DNA of 64,000 bases from Spirodela intermedia. Its lineage: Eukaryota; Streptophyta; Magnoliopsida; Alismatales; Araceae. Positions 37,769-55,918 of the stretch are shown in pieces. Where the stretch lies: positions 67,001 through 131,000 of the forward strand of contig LR746280.1 in the NCBI GenBank assembly GCA_902729315.2, given 5' to 3'. The notes under the pieces are model-generated. The model was not told the DNA's origin and ran no database searches. It worked only from the letters and a program-made list of their open reading frames with translations. Numbering within the stretch: position 1 is the first letter of the stretch; every line of letters starts with the position of its first letter. The translations under genes were made by a program, and so were the position numbers.

Positions 37769-39406
37769 TGACATGACTTAGTCGTTGTATAGTAAATCAT
37801 GTAAATTTAAAATTTATAAAACTAGAAAATATAAATTTTCAAATATTTAGAAGTATTTCTAAACAAATATATTAATTATAATTTAATAAAACTTCTTAAA
37901 AATAGTGATAATTTTCCAAATCGATCATAGGGATGTAATATAATATAAAGGAATTATTCAGAATTATCTTCAAAAAATTCTATTTTCTATAAATTTTACA
38001 CTAAAAAATAAAAATAAAATATATTTAAAATTCACGAAAAAAGGAAATAAGGGTGCGGATGTCAAGATGATGTCAATGCCTGATGAATGCGAATTGGGCA
38101 GAAATAGAGTTCCACCTAGTGATTCTTACGTAAGTGATTATATTATAGATAATTTAATTGATCAAATTAAGATCTGTAAAAATTGAAATAATCATAATTG
38201 AATGAGGTATATCTTGGTAAATTTAGATCACACAAATTATCACTAAATGAAGTAAAAATTAAGTTGAAAATAGGAAAATAGAGTTCCAACATCGCGGTGA
38301 TACGTCGACGATGCATCAGAATCTTGAGCGTTCAAGAGGATCGTCGTGTAGTGTCCATGGCCTTAAAGACTCTCTTTAGACAAGGATGACGTGGGTAATC
38401 TCTAGATCTCCTTGCAAAGTCTAGAGATCAATGAAATAGGTTGTCAAATTGTCTCTAACAGCTGTCACCTAACAGAGTGGAAAAATAATGACTTTGCGGT
38501 TCTTCAGCAGTTGTTACCCGATAGAGAGGAGCTAGATGGAGGTGGGGCGCATATTAGGGAGTTTCATCCTCAAGTCTGCACAGTAAGAGAAGGCTCTTTA
38601 TTACATTTAGTATGCTCTCAGGAGGTGGTAACTCGTCTCTTGGTGGATCGTTGTCTTCACGACGATGACTTATTCGTCGATCAATCGGAGATCCTTTACT
38701 AGATTGATTCATGATCCTTTTATCGCGAATCATTCGACAATTTGAGTAACAATACTCTACAAATCGTATTGATGAGATTTTCGTCAATGATCTAATGATT
38801 CTAGTGGCTTAATCCTTCACTATCAATATGTAGGAAAGTCATGATAATCAGATAAAAAATATGAGTTTTGGCTCTAGGAAGATTTGAGAATATGTTGGTT
38901 GCCTGCCTTTTATAGGAAAGGTGTGACATGAGTTTAGTCCCACATCGTTTGTGTGCCGAAGTTTCTAGCAAATATATAGTAATATTATATTTAAAATCAA
39001 ATCCCTTTCTTAGGCATGTATAACTACTTTTTGCCTCACAACTAATTGGCCACCAATGACATAGGAGAGTGGTGCACACGTGCCCCTATCGGTCCTAGCC
39101 ACTTAAGCCCTTGCTCACGACTCCTCCTAACTGCATTTTTGACCTGCTTGTAGGCCCAACTGACTAGTAAATCCCCCCCATTTTATTATATTTTTATTTT
39201 TATTTATTTTTCTCTATTTATCTCAAAAGTAAGATTGTAAAAATCATATAAATACGTATAAAATAACATAATTATCCAAAAATTCACATTAATCAATTGA
39301 AAACTATTTTTCACACTTTAACATAAATAGAAGTCTATTTATCATGAGTTAAGACTAAAACTATATTATTTACTAATTATTAACTCATGATAATAAAGAC
39401 TTATTA
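37769..39406 (+). mobile_element. Solo LTR-C (1638 bp, plus orientation)
   Basis: Starts TGACATGACTTAG and ends GACTTATTA (a CA end mutated to TA). It has the same length as LTR-A and is its inverted partner. Flanking 5-mers GGCAT (37764-37768) and AGTAT (39407-39411) are a diverged target-site duplication. This is supported by the host frame: the copia-2 polyprotein breaks off at the left flank and its typical C-terminal end resumes in phase at the right flank, with one flank copy counted. AGTCCCACATCG is at 38936-38947 and TATATA at 38973-38978. Confidence 0.86.
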
Positions 39407-39443
39407 AGTATGTTCGATTCATATGCTCCAACTTGAGGAAGAG

Positions 39444-39559
39444 TATTAGATATAACCCATTATAGGGCTCAATGCACCATAGCCTATTAGAGGGCTTAGT
39501 GCACTGGAGCCCATTAGAGGACTAAATACACTAGAGCCTATTAAAGGGCTTAGTGCACC

Positions 39560-39598
<39 letters not shown>

Positions 39599-39655
39599 AA
39601 TAGAGACTTGGTACCTTTTCTTTAATTAATATACAATTTGGCTTTACTATTCACA
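39444..39655 (+). repeat. 3' LTR of copia-2
   Basis: 212 bp, starting TATTAGATAT (TG mutated to TA) after a purine tract and ending TTCACA before GAGTC. It has four ~27 bp units (39459-39560) where the 5' LTR has two, and a CT run of about 17 repeats where the 5' LTR has about 8. TATAAATAG is at about 39594-39602. Confidence 0.9.
39561..39593. repeat. CT microsatellite in the copia-2 3' LTR
   Basis: A perfect TC run just upstream of the LTR TATA box, expanded relative to the 5' LTR. Confidence 0.9.
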
Positions 39656-40548
39656 GAGTCTACGATCCAAAGCTCCATTGAGTGGTCTATATTGAAAATT
39701 AAAACTTGTACATCTACTAATGACTTTGTAAAATCATTATTCATTCTTTGACTTTGATTACTACCTTTTTTCCTTTGTTTGTAGTCTCTCTTGATATGTG
39801 TTGTACTTTTTAATGACTTTTTCCTCATGATTTATTTTTGCCACATTATCGACTTCTCAAATGTGTTCCACTACTACCTTTAAGACTTAGAACTGAAGTT
39901 GATGTTTCTTTTGATTCTTTCCTACATATATCTTCTCTTCTACTCCAATTACAAATTTCATAGAATTTCAATAACTTTAAAGGCTACTAACAGTATTTAC
40001 AATGGACCTCCAACTATTGAAGAAAGAAGATAACTAAATTATTACAATGATCTCATCATCAAATATAATATGTATGGAACTCAATTTTCTGATTATGAAA
40101 TTGAAGTCATTAACTTGGTTTGTTGCAAATGTACCTTGTATTATCATCAAATTGAAACGATGCCATGTTTAGTATACCTTATTTAATTTCAAAGATTGCT
40201 CACACATCTTATAAGACAACCATTAAATAAGTTGTGGTCTTCTCATTCAAAATACTACATGTGACGTTTTTTAACATTCTTTGAAAAATTATTTTAAGAA
40301 ATTGTCTATCTACTAATTTCTAATCTTTTGTGACACTTCCTCTTACTTCACATGTAGCAAGGACTGATTGAGCTTCTTCTCATGTAAGTAGTCTTCTATC
40401 TGCATTTTCCAATATCTAAAGACCTTATCATTGAATTTTCTAATTATCTTTCCCATGATTAATTATCATAGTCTCACTCTTCCTCTAATAGAGTTTGTCA
40501 ACAATAAAAACCTTAACCCAAATTCTTTGAACACCACTATGATACTAA

Positions 40549-40985
40549 TTAGAAAACAAAATAAAACACCAAAATTCCTTTTTATTGTAGGAAAATGACA
40601 AGGAAAAAGATACTAGAAATGAAGAGTGTGGAGGTAGTAGAGAGAATAATATGGAGAAGAGAAACAACACGCTAGGGGTTTTACATAATTTAAAGAGTTC
40701 TTCTACATTCATGACGCAACTTATATTGTTCTTCTAAGAGAGAAGTTCTTCTCTCAAGATCTAAAGGGTAGAGAGTTGGATTTTCCTCCTACTAGAATTT
40801 TAGTTCAGCTATATCCTATCTTCCCAACACCCTTTTTCTTTTATCTCTATACAATAGGTGGTGTCAGCCCCACACTCTAGGCCAATAAACAAGAGATTAG
40901 GGCACATACATCCCTTTGTTTTTCAAGTTTGTGTCTTATAGGCAAACCTAATTAAATTGATCTTTACATTAAATATTCAGAGGGT
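40549..40985 (-). repeat. 5' LTR of copia-3
   Basis: Matches the 3' LTR (26330-26707) in order: the TTTAATTnnnnTT start region, CTAATAAA-like and TCTTCCCAACACn blocks, and AGAGTTCTnCTACATTC. On the minus strand it ends next to the primer-binding-like site at 40532-40548. The outer border is approximate. Confidence 0.6.
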
Positions 40986-41029
40986 GTGGCACAAATGCTA
41001 TGGTGTAGAACAAGGCATATACATGGTGT

Positions 41030-41560
41030 TAGCATGATACGATATAAGCAACAGGATACAACACAAAGCAATTACGCACATGCATGGAATGCACAAGTAG
41101 AGATATGTAGAACATACATCAATTACACAATATAAGCATAATGACGTTAAAGTATGAAGTAGACAACCCTACAAGTGAGCCCCACTTTATCAAAAAACAT
41201 ACAATGTTAAGTAAATCTTATTGAGATGTTGGTCATAATATATATTAAAATATTGCTAGGCAATTATGCGTTATCTCCCACGCTATCAAGTTATTTTGTT
41301 ATTACATCATAAGGGGAGGAGGGAGGCATGCAGCTGCTCAGGCCTTAGGCCATTGTCAAGACAAGAGTGGGAGAATGTTGTAGTTGGAATAGTTGCCAAG
41401 CTCACCACTATCGTAGCTAGAGTTAAATCTGTGTAATCATAAGAAAAGCCAAGTGAACTCTTTTTATAATTATTGGGAGCCATTTTGTTTTGGAATTAGA
41501 GGTTAACCTCTCTTGTTGTGTGCTTTGATTTGAAAATAATATACAATTCCTTTGTAAAAT
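41030..41560. repeat. Dispersed repeat R, copy 2, right half
   Basis: Begins TTAGCATGATACGATATAAG, which corresponds to TTAGCATGGTATGGCACATA in copy 3. It then follows copy 3 through AAAnTATGAnGnAnnnAACC, CTATCAAG...ACATCATAAG and the tail AATAATATACnATTCnTTTGTAA. It continues where the half at 25930-26315 stops. Confidence 0.65.
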
Positions 41561-43700
41561 GAAAACGTATGTGAAGGTATCACTCAAGTATGATGGTGTG
41601 TAGAACCCATCTCCATCAGCTCAAGAGACACCGACAGTCTGAGTTCAGTCCGATTGATGTGCGAAGACGAAGGGGCATGGCCTTCACTACATGACCTAGT
41701 CATTCAGGACGATGACATTCCACCTCCGCGACAACGATGAGCTTGAGCTCACCCTTATCTTTCTTTGTATTTTCATGTTGACTTGTTGGGCCTCGTGTTT
41801 GTGTGTTAGCGGGCCCAATTCTATATGTGTGTGTTGTTATTTGTGTCTCCCTTTCTTTAGGGTTTTATTGGGTCTTTCTCTTGAGGCCCAATTAAGACCC
41901 TAAGGGAGGGGACTTATGTTTCTTTCCTTTTAGGCCTCTTTTGGGGCTTATTTGGGTCTTCATTTGAGGCCCACTTAAGCATCATACAAGGGCCCTCCTC
42001 TTTCTCCTTTTAGGGGAGCTTATTGTGTCTCTCTTTTAGAGGCCCAATAATCCCCTTTTGTAGCCTTTTTGTGGCTTATGGGCTTGAGGGCCTCAAGTGA
42101 GCCCACCTCCCCTTAGCCCACTTGTGGGCCCTATATAAGGGGAGGTAGGACCCTCCCTCAGAAAAGGCGCCAAATTTTGTGAGAAATTATCATTTGTGAG
42201 TTACCTTCTTCGTAACCTAGGATAGGGAGGGAAGGAGGGAGAGGAAGGCCATCGATACCCTTTGAGGATTTTGTTCCTCGTGACATTGTTGCCTGAGAAG
42301 TCCCGCCGCCATTGTCGGACATCGTCATTGTCATGTGAGATCGCTGCAGTCACCAAACAAAATGGTCACAGTTGCCGCTGCAACCACCGCCGCCTATACT
42401 GGAACCCCGTCATGTCGTTGTGACGAAAGGGGCTTGCTTTGCCTCCCTACAAGCCGTCACTAAGCACTCTGCCAGAGTCTCTTGACTCCCAATTTGACCG
42501 CCACCTCTTCCTCTGAAACTCCATCATAAACTTGTCGGAGCCGCCATCCGCTGCTCCACCCAGTTGCTGGCCATTCGTCAATGAACGCCTACCTGCCGCC
42601 AACATTGGGAGAGACCCTGCAGCCGTGCCGACAAGCCAGATTCAGTCCAAGCTCCTCACAGGCCCCCGCCGGAGTTTCTCGATGATCACCGCCATCACGC
42701 CGTTTCTGGCACCACGTAGACTAGGAGGGCTCAACCCTCATTGGTATCATCGGCCGGATCGTCTTCTTCCTCTACTCTGCTTCCCGACGCCATCAAAGAA
42801 GGCCGATCCTTCTGACGACAGTTGGGCTTCCACCCAACCGCCGACGCTCGACATTCCCTCCGAAGCGCCGCTGATGCTTGGCATTCCCGCCGATGTGCTA
42901 TTGACGCTCGACATTCCCCCTAAAGCGCCATTGACGCTTGGCATTCCCGGCGATGTGCTACTGATGCTCGGCATTCCTGCCGAAGCGCTACCGCCGCACG
43001 TGCCCCCCACGCTGGCTCTTGCGGCCCGCATGTCCACCCGGTGTCGCTGCCTACGTGCCTCGAGGCACGCCGTGCAGCTTGTCGCGCGCGCCCCTTAGCG
43101 TGCCCTTCGGCCCACCAGCTGGCCCACGCCCACGCCGACCATGCCACACCTTATGAAGATGACTACTGCGACTCTCGACCAAGACCAACCGTTGACGTTG
43201 AGCATCGTTCTTCACTATACGTCTCTACTTACGTCAAGTCTCCACTCCATCACAACCCTCCAGGCTACACAACCCCGAAGGTTAACTTCATATCCCTTTT
43301 TACTTAAGTTTAATTATCTTTCAAAGGGTTTTCTTGGCTCATTTCCACCACCATTAAGAGAACGTAGACAAGATAGGACGGGTTATAGGATCATGTCTTC
43401 TAATATTGTGTCACACTCGTCACCCTTCGTGAGCTGCAGCCCTAGGCTACTTCACGATAACTGTTCCGCCGTATTTCTCGATGTGGACTGAGAGGGTCTC
43501 ACACTTATGATCGTCGAGTGTTTCTCCAAGTTATCTTAGGTTGATAGTGTATGTTGGTACGCCTGTCTGTACTTAGGTTAAGTGGTTAGACCTAAAGTCT
43601 AGATCCCATACATTCTTATTGGATCGATCCGACTATTCTATCCTAAGTCTTAAGTTTCATTGATCAGATACAAGGGTTCTCGCCTCATCCTGTATCAAAG
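41561..43700. other. GC-rich island with 30-bp tandem repeat, no supported gene
   Basis: A stretch with an LTR-like or promoter-like look (GGGCCCAAT blocks, TATATAAGG at about 42131) leads into a GC-rich part, 42240-43150, in an otherwise AT-rich neighbourhood. The longest frame is 42532-43098 plus, 188 codons. It has no recognisable domain but contains five tandem 10-residue units (42844-42993). It could be a transposon-carried gene fragment, a degraded gag or chance; I do not call a gene. Confidence 0.45.
42844..42993 (+). repeat. Five 30-bp tandem units
   Basis: Five consecutive 30 bp units read TLDIPSEAPL, MLGIPADVLL, TLDIPPKAPL, TLGIPGDVLL and MLGIPAEALP in the plus frame of 42532. Odd and even units alternate in part (LDIP..APL versus LGIP..VLL), suggesting an underlying 60 bp period. 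Confidence 0.85.
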
Positions 43701-43849
43701 TAGGTCATGACCAACACCTACAAAGAGAAAACAAGATATCTTTGGCTTTTATATATTTTAGTTGGTGCCTTGTATTGTTGTCCGCCCCCAAGGAAATGCC
43801 ATGATGCACCACTAGCAAGTTGAATATGACTTTTGCTCTAACAAATTTG

Positions 43850-44610
43850 AATGCATCTAAGTTAGGTAGTGATATAATGTGGTTTGGCATTGGATGGTGT
43901 GACACATGCAAAACGAAAGACGTCACATCTATGTGTACATGAGTTGAGTAAATGACACCATTAGGTCAAAGAGAGATTCACAAAGTGGATTTATGAATTT
44001 TTGAGATGTAATACATCAAAGTGGTGTATTGTCATGGCACAACGTTGTCAACATGATGCAACATGTGCAAAATAAAGGAAGCTAGTGTGAATTTATGAAT
44101 GACTTAGATGAATAACTTTGCTAATACTAAAGATGTTCAAGGGAGTGTGTCATGAAGATTGAAAGTTGTTGGAGTTAAGTGACTCAATGTTAGCATGGTA
44201 TGGCACATATAACACTATGTGACATAAGGTAGTAAAAACATGCGTGCGATGTGCATGTAAAAGTTTAATGCACATAGTAGACACAATAGATGCAATATGA
44301 GGTTAAAATATGAGGCAATTAACCTTGTAAGTCAATCAAGACGATGATCACAATACACAAAAAAAAACAGAAAAGGAGTAGTTAAAAGTAGCCCTCATGT
44401 CTGACGCTATCAAGCTGTCACATCATAAGATAAGGTGAGTCTAACTCGAGGGGTAAAAGAAGAAAAACTATAGTGGCTCTTCTTTTTAATTAATGGGAAG
44501 CATCATCCTTATGAATTAGAGATTAACTTGGAGCAAATAAGGTCTACATTTAACTTTTATTTGAGAGTAATATACTATTCTTTTGTAACCTAGAAGGTCA
44601 TGAATAGGTG
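43850..44610. repeat. Dispersed repeat R, copy 3 (most complete)
   Basis: The longest uninterrupted copy of the family, used as reference for the others. Blocks include TTATGAATTTTTGAGATGTAATACAT, AAGTTGTTGGAGTTAAGTGA, AAAATATGAGGCAATTAACC and a tail with AATATACTATTCTTTTGTAA. No coding potential or paired ends were found. Confidence 0.65.
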
Positions 44611-45364
44611 GATCAAATAAGGTCTGCTTGGGACACAATGGCAATGTAGATTTGGGAATAGAGGGTCAGCCAGAGCCTATTTATATATTTGGGTTGGACC
44701 TTTCTTTTGCCCGCCCACCCCTGAGGAGCTGCCACAACGCACGGCTCCGGCTGGGGCGAATGCGACCATGCATCTGGCATCTCTGAATGCGTCCAAGCCT
44801 GGGTCCCCCGACGAGCGAAGCGGGAAGAGGGCCCTCCGAGAGAACTGCCTGGGTTTTGGAAATATTCATCCGGGGAATACCAAGTCCGCCGGAGAGGATA
44901 ACCCAGCTCGCCGGCCGAGATGGTCCCATGTCCGAACGAACGAACGCACTCGTCGAGCGGACTTTCGCCCCCGGTCTGGTGATTGATTTATCCATTTTAA
45001 TGGATATCATATTTACTCGATTAACCTCGGAAGGAGAAGTTCGCCAAAGAGAGAAGAGACGCGACGGGTTTATGCTGACCTATTTTCTTCGGAATTCTTC
45101 TGTGTCGAAAGAATTTCCGTTCGGGAGGGGGGTGCCGGCTCTCATGAGGCATTCCCGGTTGACTCCTTCCCGTAGTCCATCCAATCCATCCATCGCCTGC
45201 TCTGGTCCTACAGCGCCGGAAATCTCTCCCTGAACGCCACCGACATACAGCTCGCCGTTTTGCGTCCTGCTCGCTACCCTCGTAGGTGTCATCGGGGCGG
45301 TGACGCGGCCGTGGACTTGACATTAGGTGAGCTTGGTGCCGTCGGGGCTAGGCACAGCACGAGA
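44611..45364 (+). promoter_or_regulatory. Upstream region and 5' leader of CIPK24
   Basis: Composition changes from AT-rich to GC-rich around 44690, as expected for the promoter and leader of the kinase gene. An in-frame ATG at 45260 would add 35 residues to the kinase. It is disfavoured because the family starts within a few residues of VGKYEVGR. Confidence 0.45.
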
Positions 45365-54951
<9,587 letters not shown>

Positions 54952-55918
54952 ACAAGTAGCAATGGGGAACACCACCTATTTCCTCCCACGGTGGCACAGA
55001 AGACATGCCTCGTCCGCCCAGGCTCTCGAACGAGATGGAAGGGGAAGGCTTACCTCTAGAACTGAAGCCTCGTCCGCCCAGCATTGGGTTCGGGGGGCTC
55101 GTCCTCGAACGCGGCGGGACGGACCCAGAGACACCGTTGTTGCTACCCGCAATCCTGAATATAGTTGAGTCTACCGCCATCATTCCAGGGATCTGGGCAT
55201 CTCTGTTCGCTACGCCTGCTTGCCTAACGCGTGAGAAACAAGGCAGAACAAAAAGTGAAATTTAAGAAGCCCCTCCAACACCCCCCCTGGTGGGGTCGGT
55301 TGGAGGGGGTGGGTTTCTCTTCCTCCCGCTGTCGCTGCGCTCCAGTTGCAGGGCCCTTCCTCCCGTCCGGTCCATGCGACGGTGGCTAGCTGGTGCTCAT
55401 ACACCCGATCACCGTGCTCCGTTTCTTACATCATCGTCCGTTTCTCGGGCCGAGTCGAGTTGTTCCCGCCGCCGGCGTGTCAGGTCGAGCCCGCGGCGCA
55501 TCCTCTACGGGCGACCGAGGGAGGCTGGCTGCCGTCTTACGGCCCGAGGTTAGAAGCCATCATCACGCGCCGGCCATTAGCGGGTTTCGTTGGTTCTTGT
55601 GCCACGAAGGCTGTATGTTTGTATTGCATGAACGATGCGCGATGAAAGACTGTTGGCGAGGGCCGGCCTCGCGCTCTACAAATGAGGCCCACACCACCGT
55701 GTCCCCCGCGCTCCAGGTGGTGAATGACCCACAAGAAAAAGAGTAAAAGAGAGACAATGGTAAGAGATAAACGTCTACGGACGGCTCGCCGTGTTCGACT
55801 AAAAGAGTCGCAGCCCCATCGGGACGATCTCATTGTTGCTCTCGATGAAGGTTGAGGTAACGCCGCCACGGCCCTGCGCTGGAGACATAACCAGCGGCTC
55901 CTCGCAGACGTTCGCTTA
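54952..55918. other. Convergent intergenic region between CIPK24 and the first EBF gene
   Basis: The two genes end toward each other, 967 bp apart stop to stop, so both 3' UTRs must lie here. The DNA is GC-rich, with chance frames on both strands. A short direct repeat (CCTCGTCCGCCCAG) occurs at about 55007 and 55068. I see no gene. Confidence 0.5.

Larger units (their letters stand above)
27669..39655 (+). mobile_element. Copia-2: full-length but decayed Ty1/copia element with nested LTRs
   Basis: Bounded by LTRs 27669-27807 and 39444-39655 and by the identical 5-mer GAGTC on both sides (27664-27668, 39656-39660). Domain relics follow the copia order on the plus strand. A gag start lies near 30309 and a zinc-knuckle-like YCGKITHASENYW in a shifted frame near 31000-31050. 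The protease region is at about 31260-31540, where the DSG site is altered to DSK. Integrase is at 31740-31930, and RT at 33050-33620 with YVDD changed to YVDN (33538-33549). RNase H is at 37200-37760, ending at the LTR-C insertion. A purine tract GAGGAAGAG (39435-39443) precedes the 3' LTR. RT is cut and partly deleted where about 3.5 kb of other DNA entered (about 33660-37172). Many stops: not functional. Confidence 0.92.
26315..40985 (-). mobile_element. Copia-3: minus-strand copia derivative, interrupted by copia-2
   Basis: The two halves are 39656-40985 (5') and 26315-27668 (3'). On the minus strand an LTR (about 40985 to 40549) is followed by a primer-binding-like TATCATAGTGG (40532-40548). 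A gag zinc-knuckle tail HIKRD-KQRKKG and a WIVDS protease start follow near 39660-39770. Across the copia-2 insertion, protease sequence continues at 27660-27400 (KEWITDFVTRKFGIVFIVDD). The segment is duplicated once, and the 3' LTR follows. I see no integrase, RT or RNase H, so this looks like a gag/protease-only, non-autonomous remnant. Stops and frameshifts make it inactive. Confidence 0.7.

Noticed and set aside
45260-45364. In-frame ATG 35 codons upstream of the CIPK24 start
   Set aside because: The added residues are low-complexity and have no counterpart in SOS2 proteins, which start a few residues before VGKYEVGR.
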